The notes beneath the pieces were generated by a model. That model did not search any database, was not told where the DNA came from, and worked only from the letters and a program-made list of their open reading frames with translations. Positions 37,532 through 46,473 of a stretch of DNA of 49,342 nt are shown here, in pieces. A program made the translations under genes and the position numbers. Numbering within the stretch: the first letter of the stretch is position 1; every line of letters begins with the position of its first letter. Source of the DNA: Planctomycetota bacterium (GTDB taxonomy: Bacteria; Planctomycetota; UBA1135); NCBI GenBank assembly GCA_027020785.1, contig JALUVI010000083.1:1-49342 (forward strand), given 5' to 3'.

Positions 37532-38650
37532 TCACCGCTCGAGCAGGAAGGCGCCGACCTCGAGCAGCCACCACCATTGGTTCTCGCTCTGGTCGAGGGT
37601 GCCGGTGAAGCAGACCCGATGGCGCGGCCACCAGTAGGCCCACGAATTGCCGTAGCCGTCGTGGCCGACGACGAAACCGGGGGCGGCGGTCAGCTCGACG
37701 CGGAACAGGCCGAGGCCGTAGGAGACGCCGGGCTCGCCGGTGGGCGTCCAGCTCGTCATGGCGGCGAGCGAGGACGGCCGCCGGAACAGCCGCCCCTCGA
37801 ACGTGCCGCGCAGGAAACGCTCGAGGTCGCGGGTGTCCGAGGCCAGCCCGCCGCCGGCCCAGTCGGCGCTGTTGTGACGACGCGTGGTCATGTCCCAACG
37901 CCCGTCGTAGCGGTGGGCGAGGACGGCGCCGGGCGGGTCCGGCTCGTGCCAGCGCAACCAGGTGTCGGTCATGCCGAGCGGCTGGAAGACGCGGGTGCGC
38001 AGGACCTCCTGGAGCGGCAGCCCGGTGACCTCTTCCATGGCGAGCCCGACCAGGACGAAACCGGTGTCGGAGTAGTGCCAGCCGGTGCCGGGGACGAAGC
38101 GCGGGGTCAGCCCCGGCACGTAGTCGAGGATTTGGTGCGGGTCCCAGAGCCGCCGAGGCCGTAGCAGGTAGTCGAACAGGAAGGCGTTGACTTCGTCGAA
38201 GAGGTAGGGCGGGTCGGTCCAGTAGTCAGGCAGTCCGGCGGTGTGCGACAGGCACTGGCGCACCGTGACCTCGGGGCCGTAGTCGTGCCCGCCGATGACG
38301 AGGAAGTTCGGCGGCAGCGTGCCCGGCGGCAGGTAGGACGCGACCGGCGCGTCGAGGTCGAGCAGCCCCTCCTCGACCAGGACCAGGGCGGCGGCGGCGG
38401 TGACGGCCTTCGAGGTGGACGCGATCTCGAACGCGGCGTCCGGCGGCATGGCCGGCCCGCCGCGGCGCAACGACCCGGCGGTGGTCTCGAAGGCGCCGCC
38501 CGGCCAGCTCATGCGCAGGACGCCGCCGCCCCAGCCGTCGTTGCGACGAACCGCGGTCTGGAGGGCGCCGGTCAGCAGACGCTGCTCACCCGGGGTGAGC
38601 TGCAACTGGGGCGCGGCCAGGGGCAGGGCGGCGGCGAGGGTGAGGAGCAT
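37532..38650 (-). CDS. Beta-lactamase-family (class C-like) serine hydrolase, tandem copy 1
   Basis: The 372-residue protein has a signal-like N terminus and the fold of class C beta-lactamases, esterases and DD-peptidases. The catalytic STSK is at 78-81, the tyrosine motif YSD near 193, and the third motif GHDG has its histidine near 330. Other family marks are QCLSHTAGLPDYW and PLGMTDTWLRW. It lies 19 bp after a close paralogue and is probably co-transcribed. Members act as esterases, peptidases or beta-lactamases, and the sequence does not show which. Confidence 0.85.
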   Translation of the reverse strand: MLLTLAAALPLAAPQLQLTPGEQRLLTGALQTAVRRNDGWGGGVLRMSWPGGAFETTAGSLRRGGPAMPPDAAFEIASTSKAVTAAAALVLVEEGLLDLDAPVASYLPPGTLPPNFLVIGGHDYGPEVTVRQCLSHTAGLPDYWTDPPYLFDEVNAFLFDYLLRPRRLWDPHQILDYVPGLTPRFVPGTGWHYSDTGFVLVGLAMEEVTGLPLQEVLRTRVFQPLGMTDTWLRWHEPDPPGAVLAHRYDGRWDMTTRRHNSADWAGGGLASDTRDLERFLRGTFEGRLFRRPSSLAAMTSWTPTGEPGVSYGLGLFRVELTAAPGFVVGHDGYGNSWAYWWPRHRVCFTGTLDQSENQWWWLLEVGAFLLER

Positions 38651-38669
38651 GCGGCGGGGAGGCGGACGG

Positions 38670-39800
38670 TCAGGGTTCGAGGAGGGAGGCGCCGAGTTCG
38701 AGCAGCCACCACCAGGAGCTCTCGCTCTGGTCGAGGGTGCCCGTGAAGCAGACGCGGTGGCGCGGCCACCAGTACGCCCAGGACGAGACGAAGCCGTCGT
38801 GGCCGACGACGAAGCCGGGGGCGGAGAGGAGTTCGATGCGGAACAGCCCGAGCCCGTAGGAGACCCCGGGCGTGCCGGTCGGCGTCCAGGTGGTCATCGC
38901 GGCGAGGGAGGCCGGGTCGCGGAACAGGCCGCCTTCGAAGACGCCGCGCAGGAAGCGGTCGAGGTCGCGCGTCGTGGAGGCCACGCCGCCGCCGGCCCAT
39001 GCGGCGCTGTTGCCGCGGCAGGTGGTCAGGTCCCAACTCCAGCGGAAGCGGTGGGCCAGGGGAGGCGCGCCGGCGGGGTCGGGTTCGTGCCAGCGGAGCC
39101 AGGAATCGTGCATCCCGAGCGGAGTGAAGACGCGCGAACGCAACGCGTCGGCGAGGGGGCGTCCGGTCACCGCCTCGACGGCCATGCCGACGAGGAGGAA
39201 GCCGGTGTCGGAGTAGTGCCAGCCGCCGCCCGGCGCGAACGCCGGCGTGAGCCCGGGGACGTAGGCGAGCACCTCGTCGGGGGTCCAGGCGCGTTGCGGC
39301 CGGGCGAGGTAGTCGGCGACGAAGGCATTGATGCCGGGAGCGACGAAGGGCGGGTCCTTCCAGTAGTCGGGGAGGCCCGAGGTGTGGGAGAGGCACTGGC
39401 GCAGGGTGACCTCCGGGCCGTAGTCGTGACCGCCGACGACGATCAGGTTCGGCGGCAGGGTTCCCGGGGGCAGGTAGGACGCGACCGGCGCGTCGAGGTC
39501 GAGCAGTCCTTCCTCGACCAGGACCAGGGTGGTCGCGGCCAGGACCGACTTGGAGACGCTCGCGACCTCGAAGGAGGCGTCGGGGGTGATGGCGGGGCCG
39601 CCGGGCTGGAGGGCCCCCGCTGCGGCCTCGAAGGCGCCGCCCGGCCAGCTCATGCGCAGGACGGCGCCCCCGAAGCCCTGGTTCGCGCGCGCCGCGGCCT
39701 CGAGCGCGTTGGTCATCACCCGTTGCTCACCCGGGGTGAGACCGAGCTGGGCGGCAGCGGGTGCGGCGGCGAGGACCAGGGAGACCCACATCACGGACAT
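38670..39800 (-). CDS. Beta-lactamase-family (class C-like) serine hydrolase, tandem copy 2
   Basis: This 376-residue paralogue of the next gene shares most residues over the full length. It has a signal peptide (MSVMWVSLVLAAAPAAAQ), SVSK at 81-84, the YSD motif and GHDG. The two copies differ mainly in the leader, the region around residues 150-170 and surface positions, which fits a tandem duplication with some divergence. The ATG at 39800 is chosen for its signal peptide. The start faces a divergent FG-GAP gene 72 bp away. Confidence 0.87.
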   Translation of the reverse strand: MSVMWVSLVLAAAPAAAQLGLTPGEQRVMTNALEAAARANQGFGGAVLRMSWPGGAFEAAAGALQPGGPAITPDASFEVASVSKSVLAATTLVLVEEGLLDLDAPVASYLPPGTLPPNLIVVGGHDYGPEVTLRQCLSHTSGLPDYWKDPPFVAPGINAFVADYLARPQRAWTPDEVLAYVPGLTPAFAPGGGWHYSDTGFLLVGMAVEAVTGRPLADALRSRVFTPLGMHDSWLRWHEPDPAGAPPLAHRFRWSWDLTTCRGNSAAWAGGGVASTTRDLDRFLRGVFEGGLFRDPASLAAMTTWTPTGTPGVSYGLGLFRIELLSAPGFVVGHDGFVSSWAYWWPRHRVCFTGTLDQSESSWWWLLELGASLLEP

Positions 39801-39860
39801 GGTAGGCGATGCCCGAAGACCAGGGTGGCGTTGCGAGCCCCCGGACGGCGCTCCATGGCC

Positions 39861-39866
39861 TATGCT
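39861..39866 (+). promoter_or_regulatory. Candidate -10 element of the second FG-GAP gene (leaderless)
   Basis: TATGCT on the plus strand is followed by six bases and then the ATG at 39873, the same spacing as for the HExxH gene. Confidence 0.35.
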
Positions 39867-39872
39867 GGAACC

Positions 39873-41333
39873 ATGCCCATCCCGCTCCTGTTCTTCGCCC
39901 TCGTCCCGGCGCAGTCCACCGGCGTCTCCCTCGCCCCGCACGTGGACTGGCCGCTCACGGGTTCCCAGCCGCAGGAAGTCGCCGTGGTGGACTTCGACCG
40001 CGACGGCGACCTCGACCTCGTGGTGTCCTCGTCCGGCGACCCGGACCAGACGCTGAAGTGGAACGACGGAACCGGCGTCTTCGACGACGAGGAGAGCATC
40101 ATCACGGCGTTCCCGAGCTGGGGCGTCGGCGTCGGCGACTTCGACGGCAACGGCTGGCCCGACCTCGCCTTCGGCGACGGCTGGTACGGGGGCTCCGACG
40201 TCGAGGTGTGGTTCGGCAACCCCGCCGACCCGGCGCGGCCGGTGCTCGGCGCGGTCCTCGCCGCCGGCAGCTTCCCCATCGCGTTGCGCGGCGGCGACGT
40301 GGACGGCGACGGCGACGACGACCTGGTAGTCGCCAACGACGTCTCCGGCGGGGTGATGCTGTTCCGCAACCTCGGCGGCGGCGTCTTCGGTACCGCCGAG
40401 CAACTGCCCTCGACGGCGAGCATGGCCTGCCGCAAGCTCGAACTCGCCGACGTGGACGGCGACGGCGACCTCGACGTCGTGCTCACCGCCTACGGGCTCT
40501 GGGTGTTCCCGAACGACGGCACCGGGCACTTCCCGGTCCGCAACCACGTCGGCGCGTCCGGCCACGTCGGCCTCGCCGTCGCCGACTTCGACCAGGACGG
40601 CATCCTCGACTTCGCGACCTCTGCGCTGTACTCGAACGTGGTGGACGTCATCCGCGGCGACGGCGCCGGCGGCGGCCGGCTCATCGGGTCGGTCGCGTTC
40701 TCGGCCGACGTCACCGGGCTGCACGCCGCCGACCTCAACGGCGACGGGCTCGCCGACCTGGTCGGCGTGCTGTCCTGGCCGGGGCAGGTCGCGGTGGTCA
40801 CCGGCCACGGCGACGGCACCTTCCACACGGCCCAGACCTTCGCCACCGACGTCGCGCCGCAGGTCGTCGCGTCCGGAGACTTCGACGGCGACGGCGACCC
40901 CGACCTGGTGACGGCCAACCGGGTCCATGGGGCCGACGCCACGGTGTCGGTGCTCGACGACGTCTCGCCCCCCGAGGCCTGGCGCCACCTCGGCCTGGGT
41001 CTGGAGGGGCCGAGCGGCGACCTGCCCCTGCTGCGGGGGTCGGGCGCCACCCAGCCCGGCGGAAGCGTTCGGCTCGACCTCGAGCACGGCGCGGCCGGCG
41101 GGAACGCCGTGCTGGTGGTCGGCCGGGCGCGCCGGGACCTCCCGTTCTCGGGCGGTGTCCTCGTCCCCCGCCCCGACTTCGTCCTGCCGCCGCTGCCGCT
41201 CGACGCCCAGGGTGCCGGCGCCTGGAACCTCACCGTGCCCCCGACCACCCCGGTCGGCAGCTCCGCCTGGTTCCAGGCCTGGATGGACACCCGCGACGCC
41301 GCCTCGAACGGCCTGCGCCTGACCATCGGCTGA
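39873..41333 (+). CDS. Secreted FG-GAP/VCBS repeat protein
   Basis: The 486-residue protein has a signal peptide (MPIPLLFFALVPAQS) and about seven FG-GAP/VCBS repeats. Each has a calcium loop such as DFDRDGDLDLVV, DVDGDGDDDLVV or DFDGDGDPDLVT, together likely forming a seven-bladed propeller. The last 110 residues form a compact domain that ends in WFQAWMDTRDAASNGLRLTIG, a tail style I know from secreted planctomycete proteins. The ATG at 39873 is preceded by TATGCT at six bases. The gene is divergent from the serine hydrolase pair. The function is unknown. Confidence 0.85.
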   Translation: MPIPLLFFALVPAQSTGVSLAPHVDWPLTGSQPQEVAVVDFDRDGDLDLVVSSSGDPDQTLKWNDGTGVFDDEESIITAFPSWGVGVGDFDGNGWPDLAFGDGWYGGSDVEVWFGNPADPARPVLGAVLAAGSFPIALRGGDVDGDGDDDLVVANDVSGGVMLFRNLGGGVFGTAEQLPSTASMACRKLELADVDGDGDLDVVLTAYGLWVFPNDGTGHFPVRNHVGASGHVGLAVADFDQDGILDFATSALYSNVVDVIRGDGAGGGRLIGSVAFSADVTGLHAADLNGDGLADLVGVLSWPGQVAVVTGHGDGTFHTAQTFATDVAPQVVASGDFDGDGDPDLVTANRVHGADATVSVLDDVSPPEAWRHLGLGLEGPSGDLPLLRGSGATQPGGSVRLDLEHGAAGGNAVLVVGRARRDLPFSGGVLVPRPDFVLPPLPLDAQGAGAWNLTVPPTTPVGSSAWFQAWMDTRDAASNGLRLTIG

Positions 41334-41343
41334 CCGCGCCCCA

Positions 41344-41373
41344 GCCCCGGACGTTCCTGGTCCCGGCCGGGGC
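41344..41373 (+). terminator. Hairpin after the second FG-GAP gene
   Basis: A 7-bp stem GCCCCGG/CCGGGGC (41344-41350 with 41367-41373) with a 16-base loop starts ten bases after the stop codon. No T tract follows. Confidence 0.4.
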
Positions 41374-41407
41374 GTAACCCTCTCCTCTCCCGGGTATTCA
41401 CTTCACC

Positions 41408-44400
41408 ATGGTTTCGAGTCTCCTGATCCTGCTGCCCGTCCTGGTACCCCTCCAGGCTTCCGGCCCTCGAGCCCCGCTGCACCCCACGCATGACCGGCTC
41501 GTCCTCCGCGACTCCGTCACCGGAGCCGCCCGCCTCGTGGCCGGGCCGGGCCAGGCCCCAGCGCGCCCCCCTGCCGACGATCGCGCCTGGCTGGCCCGCG
41601 CCCTGGAGCTGGTCGGAGAGGGACGGCCTCTTCTCGGAGTCGACCCTGCGACCCTCGTCCCGCGCGAGGTCGTCCACCTCGACCTCGCTCGGGTGGGCCT
41701 GACGGACAAGGTCGCCGTCGTCTTCGACCAGACATGGGGTGGAGCGCCCGCGCGTGGAGCGCAGGTCACCGTCCTGATGGACCCTCGAGGCGCATCGAGG
41801 GCCATCGTCTCGAGCGCCTTCGTCGGGACGCCGCCGTCCGAAGCGACCGACCTCGTCGGCCCGGGCGAAGCCGAGCTCACGGCGCGGGCCGAGGTCGAGA
41901 GCCAGCTCGGGGAGGCGCCGGTGACCGTCCTGCACAGCGGACTCGTGGCTCTCCGCCCGGATCCGGCCTCGCCCAGGGTCCGATGGGCGCGAGCGGTCTC
42001 GCTGTGGACCGCCGACGGCCGCGGGCTCCGCGTCTTCGTCGATGCCGAGGATGGCGAGGTCCTCGCCCGCAGACGACTCGATCGAGGCTGTGGGCTCGGC
42101 GATACCAGGGATGCGCACCGAACAGCAGACTTCGGCGGGCGTGTCGGCGCCTGGGCCACCCCGGGCGACCCGAGCGCCGGCTACCTGCCCGACTCACCAG
42201 CCAACCCACCCACCCTCCAACCCATGCCCCAGCTCGAGGTGGTCACGAGCGTGGGCACGGCGCTGACGGACGCGAACGGGACGTTCGTCCTCTCGGCAGG
42301 TTCTGCAACCCGAACCCGCGCCGGATTCGCCCCCTACGGCGCGTGGGTCGAGGTCCGCACCGCCTTCGGGGCACCATTGGTGGACGCACGTACACTGTCG
42401 GTTGGCGTTCCCGAAGCAGTCGTCCTCGGCGCCCCCGGCAATGAGTACGCGGTCGCCCAGGCCAATGCCTTCCTGCTCGTGAACCGGCTGCACCACTGGG
42501 TGCGTCGAAACGCCCCGGGCGACGACACCTTGGACGCCCGATTGCTGGCGGTCGTCAACGAGAGGGACCCGCGCCGCGCTTGGTTCGAGGAGGGCCCCCG
42601 TCGGCCGTCCATCCATTTCGACCGGGCCAACGGCAACCTGCCGAACCTGGCCTACGGTACGATCGTCGTGCACGAGGCGGGGCACTGGGCCACCCGCCGC
42701 TATGGCGTCGATGGGGCCGATCCTGGATTCGACGAGGGTCTGGCCGATGCCTGGGCGGCGTACGTCCTCGAGACGCCGCTGATCGGCGAGGGCATCCAGG
42801 GGCCCGGAACGTACCTGCGTACCGGGGACTCCCGGAATGCACGTCCCTTCTGTGGCGACGGAGCCGACGGCTGCCACGGCGACCCCTACGCCGACGGCGA
42901 GGTGCTGTTCGGAGCGCTGTGGAAGACGCGCGAGGCCTTCGTCTCCGCCTACGGCGACCAGGGTGATGCCATGGCCGACGCCCTGTTCCTGGCCTGGCAG
43001 CGTGCCTTCGACGACGGCCGCATCGGCACGCCGATCCGAGACCACTGGCTCCTGCTCGACGACGACGATGGCGACCTGCTGAACGGCACGCCGCATCAGG
43101 ACGAGATCGAGACCGGCTTTCTCGCCCACGGCTTCCCCGCTTTCCCACCCCCGGGCACCGAACTGCCTACCCCGCGGACGTGGATCGCTTCGGTGGATCC
43201 GAACAACTACATCCAGTGGCTCTACCCCATCCTGGGCGGGATCAGCCTCGACGGATCGGTCTTCGTGTTCGGCACGGGCCGAACGCTCGCTCCCAACGAC
43301 ACCAACGCCAACTACGACGTCTATTTGCGCGATTGGCAGACGAACACCTACGAACCGGTGTCGGTGGGGCCGCTGGGGGTGACCGGCAACGGGGACTCCT
43401 GGGAGGGCGACATCTCCCAGGACGGCCGCTTCGTCGCCTTCCATTCGTACGCCTCGGACCTCGTCCCCCGCGACACCAACGGAGTGGCCGACGTCTTCGT
43501 GCGCGACCGTTCGGCCGGGGTGACCAGGCGGGTGAGCGTGTCCAGCCTCGGCATGCAAGGCAACGGAGACAGCACCTCCCCCGCCATCAGCGCCGACGGC
43601 CGCTACGTGGCCTTCTACTCCGAGGCCGACAACCTCGTGGCGGGCGACACGAACGGGAGCATCGACGTGTTCCGGCACGACCTGCTGACGGGCCAGACCA
43701 TTCGGTGTTCCCTGGATTCCAACGGCAATGAGATCGCCTCGATCCGAGACAGCCCAAGACCCGCCATCAGCAACGACGGCAATCGCATCCTGTTCTACTC
43801 TTGGGAGGACGGAATCGTTCCCGGGGACGCGAACGGCAACCTGGACATCTTCGTCCGTGACGTCAGCGCGGGGACGACGACCCGCGCCAGCGTCGTGAGC
43901 GCCGGCGGGGACCCCGGTGGCGATTGCTTCCCCGTCACCCTCTCCGGAAACGGTCGGTACGTCCTCTTCTATTCCAGTGCCCCCGGCCTCCTGGGCTGGA
44001 ACGGCACGGATCAGGTATACGTGCACGACCTCCTGACCGGGCTCACCACCTGGGAATCACCTCTTCCCGATGGCACCCCCTCTGCGCGCCCCATGCATCC
44101 GCAGGACATCGACGACGATGGTCGGTACATCCTGTTCAGGACCCAGGAAAACCGATTCGCTCCCGAAGACCGCAATCACATGGTGGAGGACCTCTTCCTG
44201 CGCGACCGCCAGCATGGCACCTACGAGTTGGTGACCATCGCGTGGGACGGGGGTGCGGCCAATCGCTATTCCCGTGGCGGATTCCTCTCCGGTGACGGGC
44301 GCTATGCCCTCTTCGTCTCCAAGGCCAGCAACCTCGACCCGGATGCGCCCATGGCGTTCGACGACGGCTACATCCGCGACCTCGGTTTCCATCCTCCGTA

Positions 44401-44734
44401 CCTGTTCCAGGGCCCGCTCCTCACGGGGGCCGAGGCCTGGTGGGAGGTCCAGGGCGCCGGCCCCGGCGCCCCGGTCACCTTCCTGGCCTCGACCAGCGGG
44501 CTCGGCCCGGGCCCCTGTTCGCCCGCCCACGGCGACGTCTGCCTGGAGCTGCTGCCGCCGATCCTCACTCTTGGGACCGTCACCGCCGACATGGCCGGCA
44601 ACGCCATCCTGCTTCGCGACGTCCCGACGGCCCCACCTGGAACCACCCTGCACGTCCAGGCCGTCGCGGCGACCATCACGGGTGCCCTCGACTACCTGAC
44701 CACCAACACCCGTTCGGCCCCCATCGTCCCCTGA
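41408..44734 (+). CDS. Secreted zinc metallopeptidase with C-terminal beta-propeller repeats (paralogue 2)
   Basis: The 1108-residue protein is a full-length paralogue of 26675-29953. It has a signal peptide (MVSSLLILLPVLVPLQAS), a propeptide region, and a zinc site HEAGH at 422-426 followed by GFDEGLADAW. The conserved RDHWLLLDDDDG and DGTPHQD- or NGTPHQD-like stretch ends the peptidase part. PD40-like propeller blades follow (ISADGRYVAFYSEADNLV, LSGNGRYVLFYSS). A C-terminal domain of about 110 residues ends it. TATTCA lies seven bases before the ATG. Export and proteolysis are inferred from family marks. Confidence 0.85.
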   Translation: MVSSLLILLPVLVPLQASGPRAPLHPTHDRLVLRDSVTGAARLVAGPGQAPARPPADDRAWLARALELVGEGRPLLGVDPATLVPREVVHLDLARVGLTDKVAVVFDQTWGGAPARGAQVTVLMDPRGASRAIVSSAFVGTPPSEATDLVGPGEAELTARAEVESQLGEAPVTVLHSGLVALRPDPASPRVRWARAVSLWTADGRGLRVFVDAEDGEVLARRRLDRGCGLGDTRDAHRTADFGGRVGAWATPGDPSAGYLPDSPANPPTLQPMPQLEVVTSVGTALTDANGTFVLSAGSATRTRAGFAPYGAWVEVRTAFGAPLVDARTLSVGVPEAVVLGAPGNEYAVAQANAFLLVNRLHHWVRRNAPGDDTLDARLLAVVNERDPRRAWFEEGPRRPSIHFDRANGNLPNLAYGTIVVHEAGHWATRRYGVDGADPGFDEGLADAWAAYVLETPLIGEGIQGPGTYLRTGDSRNARPFCGDGADGCHGDPYADGEVLFGALWKTREAFVSAYGDQGDAMADALFLAWQRAFDDGRIGTPIRDHWLLLDDDDGDLLNGTPHQDEIETGFLAHGFPAFPPPGTELPTPRTWIASVDPNNYIQWLYPILGGISLDGSVFVFGTGRTLAPNDTNANYDVYLRDWQTNTYEPVSVGPLGVTGNGDSWEGDISQDGRFVAFHSYASDLVPRDTNGVADVFVRDRSAGVTRRVSVSSLGMQGNGDSTSPAISADGRYVAFYSEADNLVAGDTNGSIDVFRHDLLTGQTIRCSLDSNGNEIASIRDSPRPAISNDGNRILFYSWEDGIVPGDANGNLDIFVRDVSAGTTTRASVVSAGGDPGGDCFPVTLSGNGRYVLFYSSAPGLLGWNGTDQVYVHDLLTGLTTWESPLPDGTPSARPMHPQDIDDDGRYILFRTQENRFAPEDRNHMVEDLFLRDRQHGTYELVTIAWDGGAANRYSRGGFLSGDGRYALFVSKASNLDPDAPMAFDDGYIRDLGFHPPYLFQGPLLTGAEAWWEVQGAGPGAPVTFLASTSGLGPGPCSPAHGDVCLELLPPILTLGTVTADMAGNAILLRDVPTAPPGTTLHVQAVAATITGALDYLTTNTRSAPIVP

Positions 44735-44743
44735 CGCATGGAA

Positions 44744-44770
44744 CGGGCCGGGCTCCATCCCCTGGGCCCG
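44744..44770 (+). terminator. Weak hairpin after the second metallopeptidase gene
   Basis: A 6-bp stem CGGGCC/GGCCCG with a 15-base loop starts ten bases after the stop codon. The rest of the gap to 44870 shows nothing further. Confidence 0.3.
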
Positions 44771-44870
44771 CTCCACCCCATGCCCGAGCCCCCGACTCGT
44801 TCAGCGGCCCATGGTGCTTTCAGCGACCCGTGGTCACGACGGTCCCCGTGATCACGCCGGCCCCAGGCAC

Positions 44871-45182
44871 CTATCGCCCGGAAGCGTCGTCCTCGATCCG
44901 CAGCCACTCGCGCCGGAGTTCGTCGTCGCTCGCGATGTCGCCCTCCTGCAGCATCCAAGCCAGGGTGGTCAGGTTGGCGAAGAGCACGTGCGCCCCCGAC
45001 CGATTCCTCACCCACAGGCAAGCCCCCTGCCCCTCGATCCAGTCCACCCCTTCCGGCCCGTTCGAGGGCCCGTAGTGTTCACGAATCACCTCGAGGACGT
45101 GCCTCTCGCCCTCGGTCAGCTCCCGAGGCACTCCGTCCCTCATGCGGTCATCACCGGCATCACCCAAGACAATCCTCCACAT
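44871..45182 (-). CDS. Small orphan protein downstream of the DUF2075 helicase
   Basis: I do not recognise this 103-residue acidic protein. It has no signal peptide or membrane segment, and its centre reads VDWIEGQGACLWVRNRSGAHVL. The ATG at 45182 overlaps the helicase gene by 23 bases and has GAGGAG about ten bases upstream. An in-frame ATG at 45143 would give a 90-residue form starting after the helicase stop. It probably belongs to the same transcription unit as the nuclease-like and helicase genes. It could also be a chance frame; the ribosome binding site and position favour a real gene. Confidence 0.55.
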   Translation of the reverse strand: MWRIVLGDAGDDRMRDGVPRELTEGERHVLEVIREHYGPSNGPEGVDWIEGQGACLWVRNRSGAHVLFANLTTLAWMLQEGDIASDDELRREWLRIEDDASGR

Positions 45183-46473
45183 GCCGCCGCGTCTCCTCGT
45201 CCTCGAACCAGACGTGGACGCTCTTCAGACCCCGCGTGAGCAGGATGCGATAGGCCTGCGCGAGGCCGCGACGCAGCGCGAGCCAGGCAGCGCTCCCAGG
45301 CCCGTCCTTGCGGGCTCTCCTCAAGGTCTTCATGAGCCCAGACTCGTGGACCTGCTCCAAGTCCACGTCCCAGCCTCCATCGCGCCATCGCAGGTCGCCC
45401 AGCCAAAGCACGCCCACGTGGTCGAAATCGAACCCTCGCACCGCGTAGGGGCATCCGACTTCACAAAGCGGGTCGTCATGCATGGGCACACCGTCAGGAG
45501 GCTGGACGAACAAAGTGTAGTCCTGATTGTTTGGAGCGTGATTCCATGGCTTGGCCCAAAGGCGCTCCCCATCTTCGTCCTCGCAGACGAAGACGAAGTC
45601 CTGCGCCTCGGGCGGAAGGGAATGTGGGCTCCCCACCTTGTAGGTCTTGCCCTTGCGGGCGAATCCGGCAAGCAGCCTTGCACTCCCGCCGCTCTGCATC
45701 CGCTGCCGCAACCGAGCCTCCAAGTCGCATGGGCTGCTGGCGATCCCAAAGTCCAAGACTCGTAACCATTTTTCAGCAATCGGACGCAGCTCGTCTGGAG
45801 CCCTTCCCTCCAACAGGCCCTCCAACCAAGTCACGAACTCGGTGGAACCGGCGCATCGGAATTGGGCCCCCGACAAGTCGATGGGCTCCACGAACTCTGC
45901 GCCAAGCTCTTTCGCCCAACGCCGCAAGTCGTCGATGGTCGTGTTTTCACGGTCCCGGAAGCCCTGGCCGGGGTCCAGGAGGAAGACGGCGACACGCGAA
46001 GACCGGATGACATGGTAACCGAGTGGTCCCAGGCCCGTGGCGAAACCAAACTGCCCACGCCCCTCGGGTTTCTCAGGGTCGATGAGAGCATGCGCCTCGT
46101 CCACGATAGACACGAGGTACTCGTCATCACGCGCTCCACTGCGGAATACCTTGCCCGTGCTCTTCAGGAGTTGGAGATTCTCGCGCCACCGGATCGGCGC
46201 ACCGAACACGTCCTCACCGAAGGTCTTGCGTATCAGCGAGAACTCCTGCGTGGTGAGCGGTACGTAGCTCGTCGCCTTCTTGACCACGCCACGCGCTGCC
46301 ACGCTCTTCCCGACCTTGCGAAACAGCTCCTTCCAGTTGGACTCCTGACTTGCGGACGTAGTCGTCAGAACGACGGCTCCGTCGGGGAGCCGTTCGTCCC
46401 TCACAAGCTCAGCCCAGATACGGGCCGCGAGCACCGACTTGCCCGACCCCGGCGGCCCCTTGATGACGATCAC
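45160..46473 (-). CDS. DUF2075/Schlafen group 3-like DNA/RNA helicase domain protein
   Basis: The 437-residue protein is an ATPase of the DUF2075 type. It has Walker A GPPGSGKS at 6-13, Walker B IVDEAHAL and the family marks FRCAGSTEFVTWLEG, YAVRGFDFDHVGVLWLGDLRW and the C-terminal ILLTRGLKSVHVWFED. It begins almost directly at the P loop, so it lacks the N-terminal part that such proteins usually have; that part is encoded by the gene before it. The GTG at 46473 overlaps the upstream TGA by four bases (GTGA). GC content looks lower than in flanking genes, a sign of transfer. A role in phage defence is possible but unproven. Confidence 0.85.
   Translation of the reverse strand: MIVIKGPPGSGKSVLAARIWAELVRDERLPDGAVVLTTTSASQESNWKELFRKVGKSVAARGVVKKATSYVPLTTQEFSLIRKTFGEDVFGAPIRWRENLQLLKSTGKVFRSGARDDEYLVSIVDEAHALIDPEKPEGRGQFGFATGLGPLGYHVIRSSRVAVFLLDPGQGFRDRENTTIDDLRRWAKELGAEFVEPIDLSGAQFRCAGSTEFVTWLEGLLEGRAPDELRPIAEKWLRVLDFGIASSPCDLEARLRQRMQSGGSARLLAGFARKGKTYKVGSPHSLPPEAQDFVFVCEDEDGERLWAKPWNHAPNNQDYTLFVQPPDGVPMHDDPLCEVGCPYAVRGFDFDHVGVLWLGDLRWRDGGWDVDLEQVHESGLMKTLRRARKDGPGSAAWLALRRGLAQAYRILLTRGLKSVHVWFEDEETRRHVEDCLG

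Noticed and set aside
33862-37608. Plus-strand open frame of about 1248 codons
   Set aside because: It lies opposite the DUF11 and HExxH genes, has repetitive low-information composition and no recognised domains.
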